From positions 2,232,001-2,296,000 of the forward strand of contig NC_006048.2 of the NCBI RefSeq assembly GCF_000006445.2: a stretch of 64,000 nucleotides of DNA, in the 5' to 3' direction. The translations under genes were made by a program, and so were the position numbers. The notes beneath the pieces were generated by a model, which searched no databases, had not been told where the DNA came from, and saw only the letters and a list, made by a program, of their open reading frames with translations. Position 1 is the first letter of the stretch. The number at the start of each line of letters is the position of its first letter. The stretch comes from Debaryomyces hansenii CBS767. Taxonomy: Eukaryota > Ascomycota > Pichiomycetes > Serinales > Debaryomycetaceae. Below are positions 38,474 through 48,662 of the stretch, one piece after another.

Positions 38474-41254
38474 ATGCCATTCGAAAGGAATAAGAAACGA
38501 GCGAGACAGATTCTTGTTTGTGGGAACTGTCACAAGAAAAAAAGAAAGTGTGATCGAAATCTCCCTTGTTCTAGTTGTATCAAACTAAGCATTGATGCCA
38601 CTTGTGCCTACAGCACTATGTCGTATAAGAAACAGCATTTGCAGGACGACCGAAGTTATAGTTCAGAAGCTTTTCGTAAAATACCGGGAAATATAGATAG
38701 CAGGGAACGAAATATAAAAGATGATTCATTGCATAATAAAATAGGAATTTTGAACAATAAAATAAAGGATCTTGAAGCTTCTATAACCATGACGACATTC
38801 CAAAATAAGCAAGCGCCTCGTGGTTCAACTACTCAGCATGATGACAATCACATTATTCAGAAGTATCATGCAAACAAGTCGCCAAATACGTTGAATAATG
38901 TAAAAAGGTTAGGGGATGACATTCGTCTTATAGGTATCAATCCCGTACTATCGAGCGAGGATTCCATTAATTTTCTTGATTCCCTTACGAAAGATCCAGA
39001 AAGTGATCTTAGAGTTGTAGTTACTCCATTTGGTCCCTTGAGGTTCCTTGTTTTGCTGAGACAAGATCCGGCCTCTATTTTGATATGGAAATATTTGGCT
39101 TGGCCGAAACGGAAACATTTTTCACTTGAATCAGTACTTAATGAGAACCTGCAAGATAACGGATTAGAAGATCTAGATGGACGATCACGTATTTTTTATG
39201 GAAATAAATATATCAAAAGATTAGAAAAGAACCATTCAGAGTCGGATACTATTGAAGTTAAGAAAGCTATATCTAGTTTCGGTTTGACATTGGGACTCAG
39301 CTTCACACCTGTACTGTTCCATTACGATTCCAATTTATTGGAGCAAATAAAGCAAATATTACCTGGAAAGAGAACGCTTCATATGCTTATCAATATGTTT
39401 TTTGATACTTTGTATCCATTTTTTCCTATATTAGACGAATCTGCGTTTCGGGCTGACGTCTCTCGTATCACTGGGGACTATAATCCCGACAACCTTGATG
39501 GGCACATAGAAAATATTGTTCTAGGAAGTAAGTATGACTTGGCTTTCTTAGCCACGCTCTTGATTACTGTGAGATTAAGTTACCTATCATTATTTAGCAA
39601 TGATGTAGTAAAGAATGAGGAACTATTAAATTCGCAGGACGCACCACTGAATTCTCGAGACAAAAGGTATCTTATGCAACATCCCATACCTATTGAAGTA
39701 ATAACTGTTGCAGAACGATGTATCAAAGAGTTTGAATTAATTACAGAACCAAGTTTGGCTCTTTTCCAATCTTTATGCATGATGCATATTTATCGGGGTT
39801 ATGCGCCTGAGGAGGATCCTTCTAATAATCATCAATCAGTTATTTCTATCGGGACTTTGTACCAAATGGCTAGTGTTTTGTACTTGAACAGAGATCCCAA
39901 TTACATATTATATTTTTCTCTCAGAAAAATAGATGAGAGGACAAGAATGCTAAAAAGAAGGTTGTGGTATTTTTTGATCAATGCTGACATCGAGGATTCA
40001 ATCATATATGGGTCCCCAATATATACAATTGAATCGAATTATGATACAGAAAAGCCTTGCTTATACGAATACACATCCAATATAAGTAACGTGGTATTAG
40101 AGAGAGAGATAGTAACAGCATGTGATGAGATGCATCCTGTTGTTATGTTTTCCCATAAAATTCTAGACATGATATTTAGAGTCAGGTCTGATATGAAAAT
40201 TTCCGACCTAGCTGATCATTTATCAGATTTTGAAATTTTAGTTGAGAAGACCCTTGGAAGTGCAAGTGAATATTTAGTATCTGATAATTGTTCTCCAGAG
40301 TTTTTGAAAATTCAGAAGTTTAAGTTATATTTATATTGTAAGTTGATGTTGCTGTATATGTATTATTGCTTTTTTTTATATTTTGAAAACAGGAATGTTC
40401 AGTTGAGTATGTTTTATTTGAAGAAACTGTGGGCTATTGTGCATTACGAATTGGCTGCTATCTCTGGAGATATTTTATGTTATTGTGATGATTACTTTGG
40501 ATCAGCCTTCGCGTTAATGGTTACACCAATAATTGAATATCTAACTCGTATGAGGTTGCTTTTGGGTCAATTTCGAGTTAGACTCAAGAATACTCGCTTA
40601 TCTATAGATATGCATACATTTAACAAAGTCTCTATGAGCAATTCCCAGATTAAACTCTATATTAACTCTCTTGATACCTTAACGGACATCGTGAGTGAAA
40701 TTGAAATGCAAAGTGTGAAATCAATATCAAGCTTGAGTAAACGATACTTCTATGCATGGAAGTCTTCGCAGTCGTATAATTATGGCAGAAGTATACTAGA
40801 TGATGATGAACTATATAATAGTGACAAAGAAAGTAAATCAAGAGCTGATTTAAAATTTTCGCTTGACGAACTACAACAGTTGGAAAACCTACTTCATTGC
40901 TGCCTCGACTTGATGAAACGTAATTCCTCAAATTTGATGAGTAGAACTAGTGCAAGAAATATACACCCAATTACTGATTCAGAGGAACATATACTTAACA
41001 AGCATCAATTTGACAAATTCTGGTTTCTGTTTGATTTGCTAAAACAGGAAAGTGTCTCTTCACGAAATGGAATTTCCACATATGATCGAAACAGAGAGAA
41101 TTATCCTATCAATCAGCGTAGTCTCTCTGTCGAAAACTCTAATGCCGCAGCCGCCTTTGATATCGATAATAATATATTATATGAAAACAATCTATTTGGT
41201 AGCTTTGCTATGGATGACTTTTTCTTTGACAATCCCTTCAATATTATAAGCTAA
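38474..41254 (+). CDS. Large Zn2Cys6 transcription regulator, copy 2
   Basis: A 926-aa paralogue of the regulator at 14478-17270. The zinc cluster C16-x2-C19-x6-C26-x5-C32-x2-C35-x8-C44 is nearly identical to it (CHKKKRKCDRNLPCSSCIKL). The coiled-coil linker (IGILNNKIKDLEASI), the fungal-specific domain (FFDTLYPFFPILDESAFRAD), the LYLYCKLMLLYMYYCFFLYF helix and the acidic aromatic end (FAMDDFFFDNPF) are all kept in order. Linker and tail sequences are much more diverged than the DNA-binding part, so both copies probably recognise the same site but may respond to different signals. It follows its RTA1 neighbour in the same direction, as copy 1 does. CTG codons here lie opposite CTT and ATA in copy 1. 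Confidence 0.9.
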   Translation: MPFERNKKRARQILVCGNCHKKKRKCDRNLPCSSCIKLSIDATCAYSTMSYKKQHLQDDRSYSSEAFRKIPGNIDSRERNIKDDSLHNKIGILNNKIKDLEASITMTTFQNKQAPRGSTTQHDDNHIIQKYHANKSPNTLNNVKRLGDDIRLIGINPVLSSEDSINFLDSLTKDPESDLRVVVTPFGPLRFLVLLRQDPASILIWKYLAWPKRKHFSLESVLNENLQDNGLEDLDGRSRIFYGNKYIKRLEKNHSESDTIEVKKAISSFGLTLGLSFTPVLFHYDSNLLEQIKQILPGKRTLHMLINMFFDTLYPFFPILDESAFRADVSRITGDYNPDNLDGHIENIVLGSKYDLAFLATLLITVRLSYLSLFSNDVVKNEELLNSQDAPLNSRDKRYLMQHPIPIEVITVAERCIKEFELITEPSLALFQSLCMMHIYRGYAPEEDPSNNHQSVISIGTLYQMASVLYLNRDPNYILYFSLRKIDERTRMLKRRLWYFLINADIEDSIIYGSPIYTIESNYDTEKPCLYEYTSNISNVVLEREIVTACDEMHPVVMFSHKILDMIFRVRSDMKISDLADHLSDFEILVEKTLGSASEYLVSDNCSPEFLKIQKFKLYLYCKLMLLYMYYCFFLYFENRNVQLSMFYLKKLWAIVHYELAAISGDILCYCDDYFGSAFALMVTPIIEYLTRMRLLLGQFRVRLKNTRLSIDMHTFNKVSMSNSQIKLYINSLDTLTDIVSEIEMQSVKSISSLSKRYFYAWKSSQSYNYGRSILDDDELYNSDKESKSRADLKFSLDELQQLENLLHCCLDLMKRNSSNLMSRTSARNIHPITDSEEHILNKHQFDKFWFLFDLLKQESVSSRNGISTYDRNRENYPINQRSLSVENSNAAAAFDIDNNILYENNLFGSFAMDDFFFDNPFNIIS

Positions 41255-41390
41255 TGAAGTTATAGAAATCAAGTATACTTTTATATATATATAGCCTCTC
41301 ATAAACTTAAAGAAGGTAATTGTGTACTCTGTATGCTCAACGTTTTGCTTACTATTATGTTCAGAATAATTTCATTTTTCTATAGATTTA

Positions 41391-42614
41391 TTAGACTGTA
41401 GATGAATGCCAAGTGTCATACACAGCACTTTCCATGTCTACGAACCCGTCGGCAGATGCATCTAAAAATGGGAATATTTGAGAGGCCCAGAATATTCCAA
41501 TTTTATTTTTGATATCTATCAAATAAAACAAATTTGCGACCCCTGACCAGTATAGACATCCCTTTGGTCTACCAGTAGGTAAATCATTTTCACTTACGGC
41601 AAAACCGAGACACCAAGTGTCAGGTTCTAATTCTGGATCTATATCGACTGATTTTGTAATTCTAGAATCATATGATTCAAGATTTGTTATGTGTAACCCT
41701 TCTGGTAAATTATTTTGAATTGCAAGCTGATAGGTTTCGCGCTTGATAATTTGTACACCTTCAGAAGTAGTACCTTCATTTAACCAAATCCTGATGAATT
41801 TCAAATAATCATCAACTGTACCAAAAACACCATGGCCACCCATATCTAATTTGGGTGACTTATCGGGACCAAATGGCGCAACAGATAATCCATTACTAGT
41901 ACGTACATGTGCCGCTACTGCATCTTTATCAGACCCTAAATGAAAGGTACATGATGTCATATTTGTTGGTATAAAAATATTCTCTGTAATATATTCCTCT
42001 AGGCTTTTTCCAGTTATAGCTTCTAATACAAATCCTGCCCAGTCCAAATTCATTCCATAATGCCATTTAGTCCCAGGCTCGTAAGTCAAGAATGTGTGAT
42101 CCATGGTATTTTCGTCAACGCTAAGGATATTGGGTTGACCACTCAGTTTAAGTAACCTATTGTAATTGTCGTTGAAAAAGGCATATGAAAATCCTGCTGT
42201 ATGTGTCAATAGCATACGCATAGTAATGTCAGCTTTAGCATTCTCAGTTACGGGTTTCTTACCATCTTTCAATTCTTTGATAATTCCAATCTTCCCTATC
42301 TTAGGTAAATACGTTTTAACAGGAATATCTAGGTCAATTAAACCTTTTTCCCATAATTGAAGAATAGCAGTAGTTGTGATTGCCTTAGTGCACGAATAAT
42401 AGCAGAAAATAGAATTGTTTGTCATAGGCTTGGCTGTATTGAGATTTTCAACCCCTTCTGCCTTCAAGTATACAGTTTCCTTCTCGTTAGTAACTCCACC
42501 AACAACACCAGGAACAAAGCTTTGCGGCTTGGATCTATCTATGGCGTCATGAAGAATATTGTCTAATTTACCGGAAAGGGATTTGATGGATATTTGTGTA
42601 TTAAATGTGGTCAT
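41391..42614 (-). CDS. Serine hydrolase of the beta-lactamase/class C esterase fold
   Basis: A 407-aa protein without a signal peptide. Ser74-Cys-Thr-Lys77 (YYSCTKAITTTAIL) is the SxxK nucleophile motif. Tyr186 in WHYGMNLDWAG takes the place of the class C tyrosine, and GGHGVFGTVDDYLKF is the third conserved block. LLTHTAGFSY and EYITENIFIPTNM are also standard for the family. Fungal members include LovD-type acyltransferases and EstB-like esterases; bacterial members also include D-aminopeptidases. The substrate cannot be read from sequence. It probably works in the cytosol on small esters or lactones. The gene stands alone, converging with the regulator copy 2, and has a direct repeat CCGGAA-N8-CCGGAA about 410 bp upstream. 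Confidence 0.85.
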   Translation of the reverse strand: MTTFNTQISIKSLSGKLDNILHDAIDRSKPQSFVPGVVGGVTNEKETVYLKAEGVENLNTAKPMTNNSIFCYYSCTKAITTTAILQLWEKGLIDLDIPVKTYLPKIGKIGIIKELKDGKKPVTENAKADITMRMLLTHTAGFSYAFFNDNYNRLLKLSGQPNILSVDENTMDHTFLTYEPGTKWHYGMNLDWAGFVLEAITGKSLEEYITENIFIPTNMTSCTFHLGSDKDAVAAHVRTSNGLSVAPFGPDKSPKLDMGGHGVFGTVDDYLKFIRIWLNEGTTSEGVQIIKRETYQLAIQNNLPEGLHITNLESYDSRITKSVDIDPELEPDTWCLGFAVSENDLPTGRPKGCLYWSGVANLFYLIDIKNKIGIFWASQIFPFLDASADGFVDMESAVYDTWHSSTV

Positions 42615-43854
42615 ATTATTTCACTATGGATTTTTGATGCAAAGATTAAAAGAGAAACATATGATATTTATAATATACCATAGTACAATCACCAATTTCC
42701 AAGGACACGCTATTTAGTATTGTTTGACTTCCTCCCTCACAAACATAATTCCGCTGCAATGTACCCCAAGTAAAATTCGAGAAGGAGGAAATCGAAATTT
42801 CGTAAATCCGGAAAACACAATTTGGAATTTATCGTCAAAACAGACTAGATTTATATATACATTATGAACTAAACTGTGAAATAGTCTAAATTATGCCATC
42901 ATTTTTAGGATATATAATTAACATGGATGTTTTAAAAAGTATGAAAAAACGCCGTCTTCAGCATGCGATTTCTATAATTGTAGCAATATTGACAAAGTAG
43001 TATCATTGTGTATTTTATGGGTACCGGAAGTTCGACGCCGGAATTACACCAGATTACTGACAACCTGCAGATTATGGACGCTCCCTTCCTTCCTCTTTTC
43101 CTCGTGCTACAATTTCAGTTTATCTTCTTATGTACGAGGAAAATAACATATTAAACTGAAAACAGTAGGACTCAATTCTTAGCACAAATTAATAGTAGAT
43201 TTGCTAAGGAAATCACACCGTCTCATAAGCCTTGTCATTTAATATGACAGTAAGGACCATAGGATAGCATTTTCTTAAGTCCATGCGTTAGGCCGTAAAT
43301 CTCGGCTGTAACCTCATCGGGTGAGTTTTAGAGAATTCACTGTACTATATGGTAACGTTTTAGGTCAGAAGTCGCTTATTTTGATGATAGTATTTAATTA
43401 ACATGAAAACCAAGGGTATGCATTCCTTCTCAGCCTACAGAAGTGTCCATATAACTTATTACGACTAGAAAATTTAAAGTTTAGTTTGAAGTATGTTATA
43501 TAAATATACAAATCCCCTAACCCACCCTCTCAAGTTTCGGAAATTGATAATTGGTAGTGATTAATACTAGATTATTGATGCAAGTGTGAATGATGAGGAG
43601 ATAAATAATAAATTTTAAGCAAAACCCCTTTCATGCCTGCTAATTAGAATGTCTTTATTTTTACCTGCGCATCTCATTTCAGGCTTATTATCCACATTTC
43701 CTAGACTTGATACCCAATTTGAAATATCTCAAATTATACTTATTCTCGTTTATTTAACAAAAGTCAACCGATTACCTTCAGTTATTAATCTTATCCTGTA
43801 ATCTTACAGAATGAGAAGCTTAGTGACAAGTTATTCTCTCCCAGCTTGAACTTA
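42615..43854. other. Intergenic region upstream of the hydrolase
   Basis: A 1.2-kb gap. At about 43024-43043 CCGGAA occurs twice as a direct repeat, with 8 bases between the copies (GTTCGACG). A pyrimidine-rich stretch follows at 43080-43130. No coding relic is recognised. Confidence 0.4.
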
Positions 43855-44337
43855 TCAAACTATTTCAGTTACTAAATCAGATAACCAGTTCTGCTCTTGT
43901 ATCTTAGTATCCAAAATCCTCAACTGCTGAGCTAGCTTATCAACCATGTGTTGATAATCTTTTACTTTAACAGTGGATACAAATTTAATTTCACTCCTTG
44001 AGTACATATCCCTCTTGATAACCCCTCGTCTTGCAGTGTTTCTAATTACTTCAATATTTCTTATATATTGATCCCTTTCCGCCAAAGCTTGAGTCATAGA
44101 TTTTGGCTCTTCATGATTCCCAAATAAAAATTTAATTTGTGTATTTGACAAATTAATATTACATACTAAATTGGATAAATCAGCCGATAACTTGATATAT
44201 TCATCAACCAACTCATTGGGATTTTCGGCTGGTTTATCGCCCTCCTGAACTGAGCAATTGTCATTAATACGAGATTCCAACTGCTTCAACCTAGATAGGT
44301 AATCTTTCCTTATTCGTAATGCCTCGGCAAGTTTCAT
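43855..44337 (-). CDS. DIP1984-family protein, bacterial type, probable horizontal acquisition
   Basis: A 160-aa, intronless, strongly helical protein. The opening MKLAEALRIRKDYLSRLKQL, then VQEGDKPAENPNELVDEY, the SMTQALAERD block, RYSRSEIKFVSTV-like wording (YSRSEIKFVSTVKVKDYQ) and the end LDTKIQEQNWLSDL together match the bacterial DIP1984 family as I know it. That family occurs in Actinobacteria and Firmicutes and has no known function. Two coiled-coil segments (about residues 1-30 and 120-155) are likely. I know of no conserved fungal orthologue, so transfer from a bacterium is the simplest reading. Codon use looks like its yeast neighbours, so the transfer is not recent. It is followed by KHA1 on the same strand, 318 bp away. 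Confidence 0.82.
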   Translation of the reverse strand: MKLAEALRIRKDYLSRLKQLESRINDNCSVQEGDKPAENPNELVDEYIKLSADLSNLVCNINLSNTQIKFLFGNHEEPKSMTQALAERDQYIRNIEVIRNTARRGVIKRDMYSRSEIKFVSTVKVKDYQHMVDKLAQQLRILDTKIQEQNWLSDLVTEIV

Positions 44338-44655
44338 TTTAAGTGGCCTTGATGGAAAAATAGAATATAAATATGAATTTTTGAGTATATATTTTTCTTT
44401 ATAAATTCTACCTGCATATTTTAAAGCAATTTCAAGTATATTGGATACGTCTTTTTACAACAACTCGTACCTACAACAAAAATTGAAATATATTAGGCGT
44501 TGACGGAATTCTTTCATATAATCAGGTAATAGTTATAGTATTGGGATTATTAATCAATTTGCGAGATACACAACGAAAACCTAAGGCTTATCCATTTTGA
44601 AAAATATCTCTTGCTTCAGTGAAAATTGTGTACTCGAATCTACATAGTTCTTTAC
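44338..44655. other. Intergenic between the DIP1984 gene and KHA1
   Basis: A 318-bp gap holding the promoter of the DIP1984-family gene and the 3' end of KHA1. An AT-rich TATATATTTTTC stretch lies about 45 bp upstream of the ATG. Nothing else is seen. Confidence 0.4.
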
Positions 44656-47124
44656 TCAAAAAGATGCAGCTTTCACAACCAAGACATTGAACCCTTCAGT
44701 TTCGCTTATATCAATTAATTGATTAACGGCACCTGAAAACATTTCATCCTCTTCATTCTTAGCCAAGTTATTAGGAACGACAAACATTTCATTACTTGAA
44801 CGAGTGTTAGCCTTTAAGATGTCATCTTTCAAACTATCTTCTTTAGTATAATGAATTGACAAGTGAGCTTTCGTATTAGGCAGAAATAAGGATCTAATTT
44901 TTTCTTCAAATCCAGACGACAGTGACGATGACGTATTGATAAAAATATTGACGAATAATAGATTAAAGGCCAATTTATAGACAACATGTAAGGATAACAA
45001 ATCACTTGCGCTCAAAAAGTTATCATGATGTAAGATAAGGTTAACCGAGTCAATACCGAAGATTGATCTTGGTTCTTCATTCTCGAAAAAGTTCGTGATG
45101 CATACCTTATCTTCCTTAATCTCGTTCAAAGACGTTTTTTTCTTTTCATTGGTTATAAACAATCCAAAATGCGAATTACATGAATGAAATAGTTTCCCAT
45201 ATAATACACGTTCAGAGTCTTCGCCGTTAATATTATTGCTATTGGAAAAGCTTCTGGCTAATTCGTTTTTATTAATAGTACAAATTAGTAATTCAGAAGG
45301 TTCAGAAATCTGATCGTTAATAGTAAAGATATGATTCTTAAATGTAGATAATACAGATCTCGATGCAAAGTGATTCCCTAGTAGTTCATTGAACATCTTC
45401 ATAATTGTAAGAAGCGAAGAAGATTTATGGAGTTCGTTTTCATTGAAATTAGTTATGGAATCTTCTTCGTAACTGTTTTGATATGATGCTTCTAGTAAAT
45501 GTGATGTCCTTGAAGTAAATTCTCGCAAATGTACTGCCTTTATATCAATATTGTAATTATCATCTGAATTATCACCAAGCAGCGATATATCATGCGTGAA
45601 CGACATTAAATGCGAAATTGAATGTACATCTCGTAATAACAATACTATCTTTGAAATCCTAAAATGACCTAATTGGTCAATATCAACATTTTCTAACGAA
45701 CGAAATTCGTTTGAGCTATTCCCCGAGGTAATGAGTCCTGAATCCGATGACCCTTCTTTTATTATTGGGGTACCATCTAAGGTTGCTTCACCTTGTAAGA
45801 ATTTTTCAACTCTAAGCCTATATTCAACGGGGTAGACTAGCAAAGTCAATGGAGTGGTCAAAAAGGTGGTAACTAACGTCATCACAATAAACATTGAGTA
45901 TACCCTTTGGGTAATAATTCCAGCATTCAAGCCTACAGTTAATACAACAATTTCAACAATTCCTTTACATGACATCAAAACACCGATTGCTAATGATTCC
46001 CGCCAAAGCAATTTATTTAGTTTTCCAGCAATAAAACCTCCAAAAATCTTGCCTACCATTGCCAATAAAATTATACCTATTGTATATGCCCAATCAATAC
46101 CTCTGTTCAATAATCCTATATTCACATTTAGTCCAGCTAAAGCGAAATAAATAGGAATCAACACAATATGTACTAAATCTTCTAATTTTTCTGTAATTTT
46201 TATCACATATCCATTTGTCCTGGGTACAATAACTCCTACCATAAACGCCCCAAAGATGGGGTGAACACCAATAATATCAGTAAAAAAAGCTGATATGAAT
46301 ACCGATGTTAAAATAAATAACATCAGAATTTGTGAAGGTTCTCCAGAAATCAAATCATTGGTGAATCTCCGCAAACAAAATTTCATTGCCAACCTTACTG
46401 GAAAACATAAAAATAGAAACCATGCTACGGTTAATAGTAAAATATAAACCGTGTTCACAGCATTAGAAGCATTGGCCAATGTAACCACTAGTGCTAGTAA
46501 AATCCATCCTGTCAAATCATTTGTAATTCCCGCCGCCAATACAATTGTGCCTACTCTATCAGTGATTAAATTCAACTCTGTTAAGATACGGGCTAAAACA
46601 GGGAATGCTGTAATACACATGGCAACCGCAATAAATACCATATATGTAGTAAACTCCATTGGTGGTAGTTCAGTTGAATCCATTCTATACGTAGTGTAAA
46701 TACCCTTTGCAATACCACATCCCAAAGCAAACGGAATAGCCATATTTATCATCCCAACACTGATTGCAACCTTCATATTCTTCTTGATAAATGAAATATC
46801 CACTTCTAGTCCGATAATAAATAAAAATAAGATAATCCCTATATTAGCCATTAACGTCAACCCAGGAATGGATTCTTCTGGAAAGCAATTCTTAGTGAAG
46901 TTGGGAATGTGACCCATTACCGATGGCCCTAGAATTATCCCTGTAACGACCTCAGCAATAACCTTAGGTTGTTGTAGTTTACGAATTGGATAGTATATTA
47001 ACTGGCATAACAATATAACCAACACTGCTTGAAAAAGGAAAATAGTATAGGGTGATGATTTCAGGTATTCCAATGGGTTTCTTTGGGCAACTATGCCTGC
47101 CACTGTATGAGTCTCGACTGCCAT
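44656..47124 (-). CDS. KHA1: K+/H+ antiporter, Kha1 type (CPA2 family)
   Basis: An 822-aa protein, close in length to S. cerevisiae Kha1. A membrane domain of about 12-13 helices covers residues 25-430, with QPKVIAEVVTGIILGPSVMG, GIILFLFIIGLEVD, AAGITNDLTGWILLALVV (the charged Asn-Asp pair of the ion site), FTDIIGVHPIFGAFMVG and SCKGIVEIVVLTVGLNAGII. The second half is a soluble cytosolic domain with poorly conserved, Ser/Asn-rich linkers. Kha1 works in Golgi/late secretory membranes in potassium and pH balance and tolerance of alkaline conditions. A CTG lies inside a Ser-rich run at 44920-44922, which would read Ser in CTG-Ser yeasts and Leu otherwise. Confidence 0.93.
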   Translation of the reverse strand: MAVETHTVAGIVAQRNPLEYLKSSPYTIFLFQAVLVILLCQLIYYPIRKLQQPKVIAEVVTGIILGPSVMGHIPNFTKNCFPEESIPGLTLMANIGIILFLFIIGLEVDISFIKKNMKVAISVGMINMAIPFALGCGIAKGIYTTYRMDSTELPPMEFTTYMVFIAVAMCITAFPVLARILTELNLITDRVGTIVLAAGITNDLTGWILLALVVTLANASNAVNTVYILLLTVAWFLFLCFPVRLAMKFCLRRFTNDLISGEPSQILMLFILTSVFISAFFTDIIGVHPIFGAFMVGVIVPRTNGYVIKITEKLEDLVHIVLIPIYFALAGLNVNIGLLNRGIDWAYTIGIILLAMVGKIFGGFIAGKLNKLLWRESLAIGVLMSCKGIVEIVVLTVGLNAGIITQRVYSMFIVMTLVTTFLTTPLTLLVYPVEYRLRVEKFLQGEATLDGTPIIKEGSSDSGLITSGNSSNEFRSLENVDIDQLGHFRISKIVLLLRDVHSISHLMSFTHDISLLGDNSDDNYNIDIKAVHLREFTSRTSHLLEASYQNSYEEDSITNFNENELHKSSSLLTIMKMFNELLGNHFASRSVLSTFKNHIFTINDQISEPSELLICTINKNELARSFSNSNNINGEDSERVLYGKLFHSCNSHFGLFITNEKKKTSLNEIKEDKVCITNFFENEEPRSIFGIDSVNLILHHDNFLSASDLLSLHVVYKLAFNLLFVNIFINTSSSLSSGFEEKIRSLFLPNTKAHLSIHYTKEDSLKDDILKANTRSSNEMFVVPNNLAKNEEDEMFSGAVNQLIDISETEGFNVLVVKAASF

Positions 47125-48662
47125 TGCCTATACCTCTGCTCTTTCATTAACAATTGCTTTGGTTAGCACTGGTGAATATAATATATTGTATGATTTGAAA
47201 CATATTACTGTATATAATTTAGGGCTGAGTAAAACTAGTGTGTTATCTCTTTATCGCAGGTCATCGATTACATATTTCGCGCAAACGGGTCACAGTCGTA
47301 TTTTCGTATTTTCAAGGAACAAAATAGAAATAAGAAAACGGGAGGTATACCAAATATGGTAATGAGGGACAAACATGTATGAGCGGATCCATACCCAATG
47401 GATAATAATGTAGAAGTGTACGTACGGTATAAAGACATTGAAAAACAAAACGGAACCAGTAATGAAAGTGAGATTATATATAAATGCATTTGAATAACGA
47501 TAGATCTTTTGAAAAAACATATATTGCAATACAATGTATTAGTTCCTTAATAAACATCACAAAATTAACACGATTGTGACCTTGGGATATTTGGTAGTCG
47601 GAACAACGTATCCGTTTGTATTGTCTTACAGAGGATCTATTGATACCTCAATAATAAGGAAAGCAGTTATTAATATCAGAGCATTTTTCGCTAAAGTATA
47701 ATGTTCAAATTACTAAGTGCTGAATAAAGTCTTTTTCTGAACAGTTTTGTCGACGTCAAACGTGTAGGAGTGATTTTAATGGTATCAATTGGCTATTAGT
47801 AACTACATGTCGTGCTGGTAGGTGAGTAGATATTCTAATCTCACAAATATTGATATATCTCTTGTCATGGTAGCATGTTGACAATCGGATCTTTTTCGGT
47901 TGATTATAGCTCTATGAATGTTCACATGATCTTTAAGGATGAATAAGTGACATTTAACCAATATTTAAAAGATTCAGTATATATCCCTGCAGAATATATA
48001 ATTTCTTTGGACTACTAAATACGCTTAGAAACTCGTAAATTATAATCAACTTGAAGTAAGAACTAACAATAAGTTTCTCAAACCTTTGAATTATAGTAAG
48101 AGAACGATAGTTTAAAGAAGTTTTTCACCCAATACACTGTGCCATTTGGAAATATCTTTCTCAGTTTCAGCTGAAAGAAGATTAAGTTCAACAATATCCG
48201 AAGAAGCTAAAATTCCTCAATACGCAACTTCTTCTGCAACGGATAGGCAGTGATATTGTACTATTTTTAAAGTTTTATCTTTCATCAACAATTCTCAAGG
48301 GATAAGGTTTTTTGTATTTCAAATTTTATGGTCCCATATTCATCTTTTTACTCCGTTTAAGGAATTCATTATCAGATCCAAATGATAGAAAACTTTCTAT
48401 TTTTCTGGAACCCTTCATTCAAAAGATGTAATGAAATCAGTTCAACGCCACCCTTGAGCTAACTTCTTGAAAACAACGCTGTTACAAAGATATTATTTTG
48501 ATTTCATATAATTGGAATTAAACTAAAACGCTACCAAACTAATTTTAATAGCACGACTCGTTAGTTCATATATCTACAACCAAAAAGCAATAAAATTTAC
48601 TACTTACGACATATTTAGTTTACTTATATTATCTGAGTTCCTACTATTGCAAAGATTTTATC
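47125..48662. other. Gene-poor region upstream of KHA1
   Basis: A 1.5-kb AT-rich gap. Two overlapping reverse frames at 47268-47534 are low-complexity aromatic/hydrophobic and probably chance. No further relic is recognised. Confidence 0.35.

Noticed and set aside
47268..47534. Two overlapping reverse ORFs upstream of KHA1
   Set aside because: They share the same DNA in two frames, are dominated by Tyr/Phe/Ile/Leu, and lack motifs.
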